Shown here piece after piece: positions 1 to 7,501 of a DNA stretch of 38,177 bases. The DNA is from an uncultured Prevotellaceae bacterium. Lineage in GTDB: Bacteria > Bacteroidota > Bacteroidia > Bacteroidales > Bacteroidaceae. Positions within the stretch are counted from its first letter, which is position 1. The number at the start of each line of letters is the position of its first letter. Below the pieces are notes generated by a model that was not told the DNA's origin, did no database searches, and saw nothing but the letters and a program-made list of their open reading frames with translations. Location: positions 75,781 to 113,957 of the forward strand of contig CAMVUB010000002.1 of assembly GCA_947170495.1 (NCBI GenBank). The letters are read 5' to 3'. The translations under genes were made by a program, and so were the position numbers.

Positions 1-541
1 ATTTCTCGCATTGGTCGCCGTTGGCCTCTGCGTGGCAGTGGGGACATTCGCCCACGATATCGCGGTCGGTCTTGAAGGTGCCCGTCGTCTCGTCGTAGAA
101 CTGCTTCGTGGTCTTCTCGATGAGCTTGCCGTCGTCGTAGAGCTTGCGGAAGAAGTCGCTGGCGAACTGGTGGTGGGTCTTCGAGGTGGTGCGGCTATAC
201 ACGTCAAACGAGATGCCGAACTCCTCGAACGAGTCCTTGATCATCTTGTGGTAGCGATCCACCACCTGCTGCGGCGTGATGCCTTCCTTGCGGGCGCGCT
301 GTGTCACGGGCACGCCGTGCTCGTCTGAGCCGCCGATGAACATCACGTCCTCGCCCTTCAGGCGCAGGTACCTCACATATATGTCCGCAGGCACATACAC
401 GCCTGCCAAATGTCCGATATGCACGCCGCCGTTGGCATAGGGCAGCGCCGACGTCACTGTAGTGCGCTTGAAAGCCCCTTCCCGGCCTCCCCCAAGGGGG
501 AGGGGATTGGAAGTTACTTTTGGAGATTGTTGATTATTCAT
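1..541 (-). CDS. metG: Methionyl-tRNA synthetase, N-terminal part (runs off the window)
   Basis: Class I synthetase charging tRNA-Met in the cytoplasm. The frame opens at the ATG at 541-539 and stays open to the window edge (about 180 residues). Visible are the TSALPYANG segment, the HIGH signature in [17 protein letters not shown], and the start of the zinc knuckle (CPHCH...C). Homologues normally begin only a few residues before [15 protein letters not shown]. Here about 22 residues precede it, including [13 protein letters not shown], which is the translation of a C/G-rich palindromic repeat. The ATG overlaps the last codons of the DUF559 gene by 8 nt, suggesting translational coupling. 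The identification is firm. Whether the repeat-encoded extension is really translated is inferred from the absence of another in-frame ATG nearby. Confidence 0.95.
   Translation of the reverse strand, partial: MNNQQSPKVTSNPLPLGGGREGAFKRTTVTSALPYANGGVHIGHLAGVYVPADIYVRYLRLKGEDVMFIGGSDEHGVPVTQRARKEGITPQQVVDRYHKMIKDSFEEFGISFDVYSRTTSKTHHQFASDFFRKLYDDGKLIEKTTKQFYDETTGTFKTDRDIVGECPHCHAEANGDQCEK
471..518. repeat. C/G-rich palindromic repeat translated at the MetG N-terminus
   Basis: AAAGCCCCTTCCCGGCCTCC then CCCAAGGGGGAGGGGATTGG and AAGTTACT. It is the inverted partner of the copy at 936; the pair encloses the DUF559 gene. Confidence 0.87.
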
Positions 542-911
542 ATAATATATGTTTTATGGTCTTTAGTACATTTTCAATATCGTTCAGTACCTCCTCATTG
601 GAGAATCTAATCACTTTATATCCTAATTGATTAAGCCTTTTTGTCCGCTCCTCATCACTGATGACTTGCTCAGGGAGTTGGTGGTAACCACCATCGACCT
701 CAACAACCAGTTTTCTAGGCATACAGAAGAAATCCGCGATGTAGCAATCTATGATATGCTGCCTTCTGAAAGGAATTCCCATTTGCGATTTCTTCAAATG
801 CTCCCACAAGACGCACTCTGCCAAGGTCGGATTACTCTTTTTTTCCTGCGCCAATTGTTTTAATAATCCATAGTAAAATGGATCAGACGTAGCATAATCG
901 TAATCGCTCAT
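534..911 (-). CDS. DUF559 (Vsr-like fold) endonuclease-domain protein
   Basis: 125 residues matching the DUF559 family, small proteins with a very-short-patch-repair/PD-(D/E)XK-like fold. Visible family features are [12 protein letters not shown] (E32), FRRQH (48-52), D60 in YIADF, the E71-V-D73-G core in [10 protein letters not shown]77, and a C-terminal [12 protein letters not shown] strand-helix. It appears intact. No substrate is established for the family; DNA cleavage is inferred from the fold. It is visibly more AT-rich than the genes beside it. It lies between ypfJ and metG, and CTCCCCC/GGGGGAG palindromes bracket it in inverted orientation at both ends. Its stop overlaps the metG start. 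AT bias plus flanking repeats suggest acquisition as part of a repeat-bounded unit. Confidence 0.85.
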   Translation of the reverse strand: MSDYDYATSDPFYYGLLKQLAQEKKSNPTLAECVLWEHLKKSQMGIPFRRQHIIDCYIADFFCMPRKLVVEVDGGYHQLPEQVISDEERTKRLNQLGYKVIRFSNEEVLNDIENVLKTIKHILYE

Positions 912-935
912 TTTTCGTACTCGTGGATATGAAGC

Positions 936-966
936 ACTCCCCCTTGGGGGAGCAGGGAGGGGGCTT
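936..966. repeat. C/G-rich palindromic repeat after ypfJ
   Basis: ACTCCCCCTTGGGGGAGCAG then GGAGGGGGCTT. On the minus strand it starts right after the ypfJ stop and precedes DUF559. Confidence 0.87.
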
Positions 967-1844
967 TACAGCTGGCTTTCGCTTAGGCTGAAGGTGTCGC
1001 CACGGCGCATGTCACCGGTGTTGAGGCCGAGCTTCAGCCATTTCATGCGCTGGGCGCTGGTGCCGTGGGTGAAGCTCTCGGGCTGCGAGTAGCCGCGGGC
1101 TTTCTCCTGCAGGTAGTTGTCGCCGATGACCTGCGCACACTGGATGGCCTCCTGCAGGTCGCCGTCCTCGAGGGAGCCGAAGGTCTTGCCCTCGTGGTGG
1201 CCCCACACGCCGGCGTAGAAGTCGGCCTGCAGTTCTATGCGCACGCTGACCTTGTTGGCCTGTGTCTCGCTCATCTTGGCCATCTGGCTGTGTGCGCTGT
1301 TGAGGGTGCCGAGGAGGTGCTGCACGTGGTGTCCCACCTCATGTGCGATGACGTAGGCGTAGGCGAAGTCGCCGTCGGCCCCCAGCGTCTTCTTCATGTC
1401 CGAGAAGAAGGAGAGGTCAATGTACAGCGCTTGGTCGGCCGAGCAGTAGAAAGGTCCCACCTGTGCGTTGCCTGCGCCGCAGCCCGTCTGCACGCTGCCC
1501 GTGTAGAGCACCATGCGTGGCGGCACATAGGTGCGGCCGAGCTGTGTCTTGAACACCTCTGTCCACACGTCCTCGGTGCTGGCGAGCACCTGCGAGGCGA
1601 AGACGGCCAGCGCCTGTTCCTCCTCGGTGAACTCACGCTCCTGCGTGGCGCTCATCTCGGTGTTAGCTCCCAGCGACTGTTGCGCAGCCTGCATACCAGC
1701 CTCCAGTGGGTTGCCACCCGTGAAGTAGGCGATAGCCACTGCAATGATTACACCCGCGATGCCGCCGATGCCGGCTTTTGCGCCGCCGCTCATGCGCCGA
1801 CGGTCATCGACGTTAGAGCTCTGTCTTCTTCCGGTTAAGTCCAT
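966..1844 (-). CDS. ypfJ: Neutral zinc metallopeptidase, YpfJ family
   Basis: 292 residues of the YpfJ/KPN_02809 family (Zn_peptidase_2). The N-terminus MDLTGRRQSSNVDDRR is the usual family start and fixes the ATG. A glycine-rich membrane anchor spans about residues 26-43, so the catalytic domain probably faces the periplasm. The zinc motif HEVGHH is at 168-173 (H168, E169, H172) with the likely third ligand E204 in ELQADFYAG. Natural substrates of the family are unknown. The gene follows typA on the same strand after 160 bp bearing an inverted pair of palindromes, one arm ending about 8 nt before its ATG. The stop codon TAA is immediately followed by another palindrome (AGCCCCCTCCC). Confidence 0.93.
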   Translation of the reverse strand: MDLTGRRQSSNVDDRRRMSGGAKAGIGGIAGVIIAVAIAYFTGGNPLEAGMQAAQQSLGANTEMSATQEREFTEEEQALAVFASQVLASTEDVWTEVFKTQLGRTYVPPRMVLYTGSVQTGCGAGNAQVGPFYCSADQALYIDLSFFSDMKKTLGADGDFAYAYVIAHEVGHHVQHLLGTLNSAHSQMAKMSETQANKVSVRIELQADFYAGVWGHHEGKTFGSLEDGDLQEAIQCAQVIGDNYLQEKARGYSQPESFTHGTSAQRMKWLKLGLNTGDMRRGDTFSLSESQL

Positions 1845-1851
1845 AAGATAA

Positions 1852-1889
1852 GACCCACCCCCGACCCCTCCCGTTAGGGAGGGGAGTAG
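1852..1889. repeat. C/G-rich palindromic repeat just before the ypfJ start
   Basis: GACCCACCCCCGACCCCTCC then CGTTAGGGAGGGGAGTAG. Its first 35 bases are a perfect reverse complement of 1969-2003. Confidence 0.93.
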
Positions 1890-1968
1890 CTGACGCTTGG
1901 TGAGGATTACAGGGTCATTATTTTAATTTGATTAATGTTGTATCTTTTACTTGAATACCTTTTTCCCT

Positions 1969-2003
1969 CTCCCCTCCCTAACGGGAGGGGTCGGGGGTGG
2001 GTC
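1969..2003. repeat. C/G-rich palindromic repeat after typA
   Basis: CTCCCCTCCCTAACGGGAGG then GGTCGGGGGTGGGTC, beginning 1 nt after the typA stop on the minus strand. Exact inverted partner of the 1852 copy. Confidence 0.93.
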
Positions 2004-2004
2004 T

Positions 2005-3810
2005 TTATTCCCTGTTTGCCCTCTTCCTTTCCAGGTGGTCGAGGATGATTTTGCGCATGCGCATGCTCTTGGGCGTCACCTCCACATACTCGTCCTCCTT
2101 GATGTATTCGAGGGCCTCTTCGAGGCTGAGGAGCGTGGCGGGGATGATGCGCACCTTCTCGTCGGAGCCGCTGGCACGCATGTTCGTGAGCTGCTTGTTC
2201 TTGGTAACGTTGATGACGAGGTCGTTCTCATGGATGTGCTCGCCCACCACCTGTCCGGCATACACCTCGGTCTGCGGTTCTATGAAGAACTTACCGCGGT
2301 CCTGCAGGTTGTTGATGGCGTAGGCGAAGGCGGTGCCGCTCTCGAGGGCTATCATGGAGCCTGACGTGCGGCGCACGATTTCGCCCTTGTAGGGCTGGTA
2401 CTCCTTGTAGCGGTGTGCCATGATGGCTTCGCCCTGCGAGGCGGTGAGCACGTTGGTGCGCAGGCCGATGATGCCGCGCGAGGGTATGAGGAACTCGATG
2501 TTCACACGGTCGCCCTGGCTCTCCATAGAGGTCATCTCGCCCTTGCGGCGCGTGACCATATCTATCATCTTCGAGGCAAACTCCTCGGGCACATTGATAG
2601 TCAGCTCCTCGATGGGCTCGCAGCGCTCGCCGGCGATCTCCTTATAAATCACCTGCGGCTGTCCCACCTGCAGTTCGTAGCCCTCGCGGCGCATGGTCTC
2701 GATGAGCACGCTCAGGTGCAGCACGCCGCGGCCGCTGACAATCCAGCGGTCTGTGGCGCCCTCGGGCATCTCCACGCGCAGCGCCAGGTTCTTCTCCAGC
2801 TCCTTCTGCAAGCGCTCGTGGATATGGCGGCTTGTGCACCACTTACCCTCCTTGCCGAAGAACGGCGAGTCGTTGATGGTGAAGAGCATCGACATCGTGG
2901 GCTCATCGATGCTGATGGTGGGCAGTGCCTCCGGCTCCTCGGCATCGCAGATGGTGTCGCCGATCTCGAAGTTCGAGAGGCCTATGATGGCGCAGATGTC
3001 GCCCGAGCTGACGGCGTCGGTCTTCTGATGGCCCATGCCCGTGAAGGTGTGCAGCTCCTTGATCTTCGTGCGTTCCTTCGAGCCGTCGCGGTGTGCGATG
3101 GTGATGGCCATGCCCTCGCGCAGCGTGCCACGGTGTACGCGCCCCACGGCGATGCGACCTGTGTAGGTGCTGTAGTCCAGCGAGGTGATGAGCATCTGCG
3201 GCGTGCCCTCCAGCTGCTCGGGGGCGGGGATGTGCTCCAGGATCTGGTCGAGCAGGTAGAAGATATTGTCCGTGGGCGTCTGCCAGTCCTCGCCCATCCA
3301 GCCCTGCTTAGCAGAGCCGTAGATGACGGGGAAGTCCAGCTGCTCCTCGGTGGCGTCGAGGTCGCACATCAGGTCGAACACCATCTCATAGACCTCCTCG
3401 GGTCGGCAGTTGGGTTTATCCACCTTGTTGATGACCACGATGGGCTTCAGTCCGATTTGCAGAGCCTTCTGCAGCACGAAGCGCGTCTGCGGCATCGGAC
3501 CCTCGAAGGCATCCACCAACAGCAGGCAGCCGTCGGCCATGTTGAGCACGCGCTCCACCTCGCCGCCGAAGTCGCTGTGGCCCGGGGTGTCGATGATGTT
3601 GATTTTCGTGTCCTTGTAGTTAATGCTGACGTTCTTGCTGAGGATGGTGATGCCGCGCTCGCGCTCCAGCTCGTTGTTGTCCAGCATCAGCTCTCCCGTC
3701 TGCTGGTTCTCGCGGAACAGGTTGCCGGCCAGCAGCATCTTGTCCACGAGCGTCGTCTTGCCGTGATCGACATGGGCGATGATAGCGATATTTCTAATGT
3801 TCTGCTTCAT
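2005..3810 (-). CDS. typA: Ribosome-binding translational GTPase TypA/BipA
   Basis: 601-residue TypA/BipA, a GTPase related to EF-G and LepA that binds ribosomes and acts in assembly and stress adaptation. G motifs are complete: [10 protein letters not shown] (P-loop), RERGITI (switch I), [14 protein letters not shown], and NKVDKP. Domains beta-barrel II, III, V and the BipA-specific C-terminal domain are all represented, ending near the KSMRMRK segment. The start is taken as the ATG of [11 protein letters not shown] longer frame would need a TTG lying inside the promoter -7 box and is rejected. The -7 box is only about 10 bp before this ATG, so the mRNA may be leaderless or nearly so. The divergent neighbour is rpsO. 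Confidence 0.97.
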   Translation of the reverse strand: MKQNIRNIAIIAHVDHGKTTLVDKMLLAGNLFRENQQTGELMLDNNELERERGITILSKNVSINYKDTKINIIDTPGHSDFGGEVERVLNMADGCLLLVDAFEGPMPQTRFVLQKALQIGLKPIVVINKVDKPNCRPEEVYEMVFDLMCDLDATEEQLDFPVIYGSAKQGWMGEDWQTPTDNIFYLLDQILEHIPAPEQLEGTPQMLITSLDYSTYTGRIAVGRVHRGTLREGMAITIAHRDGSKERTKIKELHTFTGMGHQKTDAVSSGDICAIIGLSNFEIGDTICDAEEPEALPTISIDEPTMSMLFTINDSPFFGKEGKWCTSRHIHERLQKELEKNLALRVEMPEGATDRWIVSGRGVLHLSVLIETMRREGYELQVGQPQVIYKEIAGERCEPIEELTINVPEEFASKMIDMVTRRKGEMTSMESQGDRVNIEFLIPSRGIIGLRTNVLTASQGEAIMAHRYKEYQPYKGEIVRRTSGSMIALESGTAFAYAINNLQDRGKFFIEPQTEVYAGQVVGEHIHENDLVINVTKNKQLTNMRASGSDEKVRIIPATLLSLEEALEYIKEDEYVEVTPKSMRMRKIILDHLERKRANRE

Positions 3811-3819
3811 AAGTGGGTG

Positions 3820-3827
3820 CAAAGGTA
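3820..3827 (-). promoter_or_regulatory. -7 promoter box of typA
   Basis: Reads TACCTTTG on the minus strand, the Bacteroidetes TAnnTTTG -7 consensus. It sits only 9 bp before the typA ATG, so the 5' UTR would be a few nucleotides. No clear TTTG -33 box is seen because GTGAAAAATG repeats occupy the upstream DNA. Confidence 0.6.
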
Positions 3828-3837
3828 CGCATAAAAA

Positions 3838-3888
3838 TTAAAAGTGAAAAATGAAAGAGTGAAAAATGAAAAATGGGGGAGTGAAAAA
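3838..3888. repeat. GTGAAAAATGAAAGA array upstream of typA
   Basis: Low-complexity array of GTGAAAAATG and GTGAAAGAGTG-like units, immediately upstream of the typA promoter box. Related arrays occur upstream of yfhO, inside yfhO, around the rbfA start and in the M28 gene. Confidence 0.8.
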
Positions 3889-3975
3889 GGTCGTAAAAGG
3901 GCCAAAACAAAAGAAAAAGAGGGGCGTAAACGAAAATAATTCGTGATTTGTAAATCGTAAATCGTAAATTATGCT

Positions 3976-3983
3976 TACCTTTG
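3976..3983 (+). promoter_or_regulatory. -7 promoter box of rpsO
   Basis: TACCTTTG followed by CGCCC, a Bacteroidetes -7 box. TTTG at 3947-3950 is a possible -33 element, but the spacer is 25 bp rather than the usual 19-21. The spacer holds an extra TAAATCG heptamer compared with the cobB promoter. The leader to the rpsO start is about 105 nt, long enough for a regulatory structure. Confidence 0.65.
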
Positions 3984-4093
3984 CGCCCGCAAATCCCGAA
4001 ACACGGGTGCATTCGAGGGTGGGTGTACGACGATTGATGACGACGGCTCACCACCTGAAGGATGTAATTACAAACTTCATTCATCAAACAATT

Positions 4094-4363
4094 ATGTACT
4101 TAGATTCCGCTAAGAAGGCCGAGCTCTTCGAGAAGTTCGGTAAGGGCACAGCCGACACAGGTAGTGCCGAGAGCCAGATTGCACTGTTCACCTACCGCAT
4201 TGCTCACCTCACTGAGCACATGAAGCAGAACCGCAAGGACCACAGCACAGAGCGCGCTCTGACGGGTCTCGTAGGTAAGCGTCGTGCACTCCTCAACTAC
4301 CTGAAGTCTCGCGACATCAACCGCTACCGCGCGATCGTCAAGGCTCTGGGTCTGCGTAAGTAA
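4094..4363 (+). CDS. rpsO: 30S ribosomal protein S15
   Basis: 89 residues, the standard S15 length, beginning MYLDSAKKAELFEKFG and ending ALGLRK. S15 binds the central domain of 16S rRNA early in 30S assembly. Conserved segments GSAESQIALFTYRI, HLTEHMK, GLVGKRRALLNYLK and YRAIVKALGLRK are all present. Reading through from an upstream ATG would add about 41 residues outside the family, so the start at 4094 is chosen. The leader of about 105 nt is a reasonable place for S15 autoregulation, known in other phyla, but I could not identify a specific fold. A palindromic repeat follows the stop directly and a terminator lies about 70 bp on. Confidence 0.97.
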   Translation: MYLDSAKKAELFEKFGKGTADTGSAESQIALFTYRIAHLTEHMKQNRKDHSTERALTGLVGKRRALLNYLKSRDINRYRAIVKALGLRK

Positions 4364-4400
4364 GGCCCCCTCCCAGCCTCCCCCAAGGGGGAGGAGATTG
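4364..4400. repeat. C/G-rich palindromic repeat after rpsO
   Basis: Contains the palindrome CTCCCCCAAGGGGGAG preceded by GGCCCCCTCCCAGC and followed by GAGATTGGAG. It begins at the base after the rpsO stop. It is the same subtype as the copies flanking the DUF559 gene. The inverted partner arm is in the first codons of yfhO. Confidence 0.85.
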
Positions 4401-4432
4401 GAGCGGTCACTTTTCAAGAAGTGAAATCTATC

Positions 4433-4468
4433 GAAGTGAGAAGTGCTCGCACTCCTCACTTCTTTTTT
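4433..4468 (+). terminator. Rho-independent terminator after rpsO
   Basis: Arms 4433-4446 (GAAGTGAGAAGTGC) and 4449-4462 (GCACTCCTCACTTC) form a nearly perfect stem with a 2-nt loop and one mismatch, followed by six T. This is the best terminator for rpsO and separates it from yfhO. Confidence 0.75.
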
Positions 4469-4480
4469 CAAGAAACAAAT

Positions 4481-4515
4481 CATTTTTCACTTTTCACTCC
4501 TTCATTTTTCACTTT
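4481..4515. repeat. TTTTTCAC array upstream of yfhO
   Basis: Array of ATTTTTCACTTTTCACTCC-type units just before the yfhO start. About 30 consecutive bases recur identically inside yfhO near 6011-6043. Confidence 0.85.
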
Positions 4516-4525
4516 TTATCATCCT

Positions 4526-7345
4526 ATGAGCAATAACAACCAGTCAAATAGTAACCGCTCCCTCTCTACAAGGGAGGGCAGGGGGTGGGTCCGCCTTCTC
4601 CCCGACCTTCTCTCCATCCTCTTCTTCGTAGCCCTCTCCTTCGCCTACTTCGCCAAGCCGGTCTCCGAAGGGCTGGTGCTGACAGGCCATGACCACAGCG
4701 GCGGTGCCGGCGCATCCTCGGAGATGGAAGCCTATCGCAAGAGCCACGACGGCGAGCGCACACGCTGGACCAACACGCTCTTCTCAGGTATGCCCACCTA
4801 CCAGATGGCACCCTCCTACCCCTCCACCGAGAAGCTCGCGAAGGTCGAGAAAGTCTATAAGCTCGGATTGCCCGACTATGTCGTACTGGTGTTCATCATG
4901 CTCCTGGGCTTCTACATCCTCCTGCGCGCCTTCGACTTCAAGGCGTGGATGGCAGCCCTCGGCGCCGTCCTATGGGCCTTCTCCAGCTACTACTTTATTA
5001 TAATAGGTGCAGGCCACATCTGGAAGTTCTACACGCTGGCCTACATCCCACCCACCATCGCCGGCATGGTGCTCTGCTACCGCGGTCGCTACGGCTGGGG
5101 ACTCCTCGTCACCGCCCTCTTCATGGCCCTGCAGATCCTCTCCAACCACGTACAGATGACCTACTACTTCGCCTTCGTGATGGCATTAATGGCAGTGGCA
5201 ATGGCCCCCCTGTCGTCCCCCAAGGGGGACACGGATGCAAAGTCCTCTGACAGCAAAACAACAGAAGCCCCCTCGGGGGCCGTATGGGGGGCCACCTCTT
5301 GGCGCGAGTGGGCTAAAAGCTCGTGCGTCTTCGCCCTCGGCTGCCTCATCGGCCTCGCCATCAACGCCTCCAACCTCTTCCACACCTGGGAGTACTCCAA
5401 GGAGTCGATGCGCGGGAAGAGCGAGCTGACACAGAAGACAGCAGACCCCGCCGACCAGACCAGCAGCGGCCTGGAGCGCAGCTACATCACCGCCTGGAGC
5501 TACGGCATTGGCGAGACATGGTCGCTGCTCATCCCCAACGTGAAGGGCGGCGCCAGCCAACCCCTCACGCAGAGCAAGACGGCGATGGCCAAGGCCAACC
5601 AGACGTATATGCCCGTCTATCAGAGCCTCGGGCAGTACTGGGGCGAGCAGCCCGGCACCAGCGGACCCGTCTATGTCGGCGCCTTCGTGATGTTCCTCTT
5701 CATCCTCGGCCTCTTCATCGTCAAGGGCCCGATGAAATGGGCGCTTTTCATCGCCACCGTCCTCAGCATCACCCTCGCATGGGGTAAGAACTTCATGCCG
5801 TGGACCAACCTGTGGCTGGACTATGTCCCCATGTACGACAAGTTCCGCACCGTCGCCTCCATCCTCGTCATCGCCGAGTTCACCATCCCCCTATTGGCGA
5901 TGTTGGCACTGCGTGAGATTGTTGAAAGAGTGAAAAGTGAAAGAGTGAAAAGTGAAAAATACAAGTCACCCGAGCCAATAGACGGAGCAACACCTGTCAA
6001 AGGAAAATCTTATTTTTCACTTTTCACTCCTTCATTTTTCACTCTTAAGCGCTCCGCGCTCCTCGCCCTCCTCCTCACCGCCGGCCCCTGCCTGCTCTTC
6101 TGGCTCATGCCCGACGTCTTCTTCGGCAACTACGTCAGCAGCTCCGAGGCTGCGATGCTGAACAACGCCGTGCAGGCGGGCTATATCCCTGCTGAGATGT
6201 TGGCCGACATCCTGCGCAACCTCAACGATATGCGGCGCGCCGTCTTCACCGCCGATGCCGGCCGCTCGCTGCTCATCATCCTCGTGGGCTGCGCCGTGCT
6301 CCTCGCGTATTATTTTAAGAAGATCAAGGCGTGGGCGATGGTCCTTTGTCTCCTCGTGCTCTGCACCGCCGACCTGTGGGATGTCAACAAGCGCTACCTC
6401 AACGACGCCATGTTCTCCAAGCCCCAGCCCGCACAGCAGTTCTTCCAGAAGACACCCGCCGACGAGGCCATCCTGCAGGACAGCGACCTCTACTACCGCG
6501 TCGTGAACCTCGCCGTGAACACCTTCAACGACAACACCACCTCCTACTGGCACAAGAGCATCGGCGGCTACCACGCCGCCAAGCTGCGCCGCTACCAGGA
6601 GCTCATCGAAGCCCACATCCAGCCGCAGCTCGCCACCCTCTACAAAGCCGTCGCCGAGACCAACGGACGCCTCGACAGCGTCGCCGGCGACAGCCTCTTC
6701 CCCGTGCTCAACATGCTCAACACCAAGTACGCCATCCTGCCCCTGCAGGGCGGCGAGACCGTGCCCGTGCAGAACCCGTGGGCCATGGGCAACGCCTGGT
6801 TTGTCGATAACGTGTTCCTCGTCTCCAATGCCGACGAAGAGCTCTCCCTCCTCTCCTCCATCAATCCCCGCCACACCGCCGCCGTCGATGTCCGCTTCCG
6901 CGACCAACTCCCCGATGCATTGATTAGTGCAGGAGGGGTGGCCCCCCTGTCGTCCCCCGAGGGGGACACGGCACCTCAGCCATCAGATAGCGACACAACA
7001 GAAGCCCCCTCGGGGGCCGTAAGGGGGGCCTCAGCTATCGCCCTCACCTCCTACGAAGCCAACGCCCTCACCTTCGAGGCCGAGACCGACCGCGAGCGCT
7101 TGGCCGTCTTCTCCGACATCTACTACCCCGGCTGGCAGTGCACCATCGACGGTGAGCCCGCCCAGATCCTGCGTGCCGATTACGTCCTGCGCGCCGTCGT
7201 CATCCCCGCCGGCAAGCATCAGATCGCGTTCTGCTTCGACCCGCAGAGCCTCCACACCACCGAGGCCATCGCCAACACCGCCCTCATCGCCCTCGCCCTC
7301 CTCCTCATCGCCCTCATCGCCTGGGCCTTCTGGCGGCGGAAATAA
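4526..7345 (+). CDS. YfhO-family multi-spanning membrane protein with repeat-encoded insertions
   Basis: 939-residue inner-membrane protein of the YfhO family (GT-C-like fold), usually linked to modification or export of surface glycans; the substrate here is unknown. An early loop holds GHDHSGGAGASSEMEAYR and LFSGMPTYQMAPSYP, and many hydrophobic helices follow. The soluble C-terminal domain carries YYPGWQCTIDG and the RAVVIPAGKHQIAF segment, followed by a last helix and a WRRK tail. Four segments are translated repeats: residues about 9-22 (NRSLSTREGRGWV), 227-256, 470-507 and 808-835. Without them the length falls to roughly 820-840, near what I expect for the family. The ATG at 4526 is the first ATG in frame after the terminator. 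Confidence 0.9.
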   Translation: MSNNNQSNSNRSLSTREGRGWVRLLPDLLSILFFVALSFAYFAKPVSEGLVLTGHDHSGGAGASSEMEAYRKSHDGERTRWTNTLFSGMPTYQMAPSYPSTEKLAKVEKVYKLGLPDYVVLVFIMLLGFYILLRAFDFKAWMAALGAVLWAFSSYYFIIIGAGHIWKFYTLAYIPPTIAGMVLCYRGRYGWGLLVTALFMALQILSNHVQMTYYFAFVMALMAVAMAPLSSPKGDTDAKSSDSKTTEAPSGAVWGATSWREWAKSSCVFALGCLIGLAINASNLFHTWEYSKESMRGKSELTQKTADPADQTSSGLERSYITAWSYGIGETWSLLIPNVKGGASQPLTQSKTAMAKANQTYMPVYQSLGQYWGEQPGTSGPVYVGAFVMFLFILGLFIVKGPMKWALFIATVLSITLAWGKNFMPWTNLWLDYVPMYDKFRTVASILVIAEFTIPLLAMLALREIVERVKSERVKSEKYKSPEPIDGATPVKGKSYFSLFTPSFFTLKRSALLALLLTAGPCLLFWLMPDVFFGNYVSSSEAAMLNNAVQAGYIPAEMLADILRNLNDMRRAVFTADAGRSLLIILVGCAVLLAYYFKKIKAWAMVLCLLVLCTADLWDVNKRYLNDAMFSKPQPAQQFFQKTPADEAILQDSDLYYRVVNLAVNTFNDNTTSYWHKSIGGYHAAKLRRYQELIEAHIQPQLATLYKAVAETNGRLDSVAGDSLFPVLNMLNTKYAILPLQGGETVPVQNPWAMGNAWFVDNVFLVSNADEELSLLSSINPRHTAAVDVRFRDQLPDALISAGGVAPLSSPEGDTAPQPSDSDTTEAPSGAVRGASAIALTSYEANALTFEAETDRERLAVFSDIYYPGWQCTIDGEPAQILRADYVLRAVVIPAGKHQIAFCFDPQSLHTTEAIANTALIALALLLIALIAWAFWRRK
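4551..4592. repeat. C/G-rich palindromic repeat translated at the YfhO N-terminus
   Basis: GTAACCGCTCCCTCTCTACA followed by AGGGAGGGCAGGGGGTGGGT. It is in frame in yfhO and inverted relative to the arm after rpsO. Confidence 0.85.
5203..5293 (+). repeat. 91-bp GC-rich element, copy 1, in frame inside yfhO
   Basis: Bounded by GGCCCCCC and GGGGGGCC. It contains two palindromes, GTCCCCCAAGGGGGAC and GCCCCCTCGGGGGC, and a variable centre. It encodes APLSSPKGDT...TTEAPSGAVWGA. Copy 2 at 6940 has the same length, orientation and reading frame. Confidence 0.9.
5922..6047. repeat. Inverted pair of GTGAAAAG / CTTTTCAC arrays inside yfhO
   Basis: The left array of GTGAAAAGTGAAAGA units is translated as ERVKSERVKSEKYKS. 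The right array of TTTTTCACTTTTCACTCC units is translated as YFSLFTPSFFTLK. The two are roughly reverse complements separated by about 50 bp, and the reading frame remains open. Confidence 0.85.
6940..7030 (+). repeat. 91-bp GC-rich element, copy 2, in frame inside yfhO
   Basis: Same ends, same two internal palindromes (GTCCCCCGAGGGGGAC and GCCCCCTCGGGGGC) and same frame as copy 1, giving APLSSPEGDT...TTEAPSGAVRGA. The central 20 or so bases differ. Confidence 0.9.
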
Positions 7346-7348
7346 TCA

Positions 7349-7477
7349 CTTTTCCATAGGGGTGTGAGCGCACTCCATGCATAAAAGGCTTTTCATCAAC
7401 TTCTTACGCAGCATTTGGCGAGTGGAAAAATTCCACGGGTGAAGAGATACAAGCTATCGAAAAACACCGTACCTTTG
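7349..7477 (+). promoter_or_regulatory. Promoter/operator region of the TPR-HTH regulator
   Basis: The -7 box TACCTTTG lies at 7470-7477, giving a 5' UTR of about 20 nt. GATACAA at 7446-7452 stands 17 bp before it. The 15-nt palindrome GTGGAAAAATTCCAC is at 7422-7436, and CTTTTCCATAGG at 7349-7360. The arrangement TTCCAyGGG, GATACAAnCTAT, CGTACCTTTGCAG recurs with identical spacing before the fucosidase gene. Confidence 0.55.
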
Positions 7478-7501
7478 CAGCGGAAAACAATCGATAGCGC
7501 G

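Noticed and set aside
534..911. DUF559 gene as a toxin or part of a restriction system
   Set aside because: No methylase, antitoxin or defence partner is nearby; the only linked elements are the palindromes.
2413..3834. Long open frame opposite typA (473 codons), and similar ones opposite porX (36446-37927) and trkH (25579-26733)
   Set aside because: These are mirror frames of GC-rich genes with strong third-position bias. Their translations are rich in H, A, V, D, Q and R without domains, and the genes on the other strand are certain.
3971..4093. Longer S15 frame from an upstream ATG
   Set aside because: It starts within the promoter box and adds 41 residues that are not part of S15.
7415..7501. 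Longer start for the TPR-HTH protein
   Set aside because: The extra 29 residues would place the promoter box inside the coding region and hide the signal peptide.
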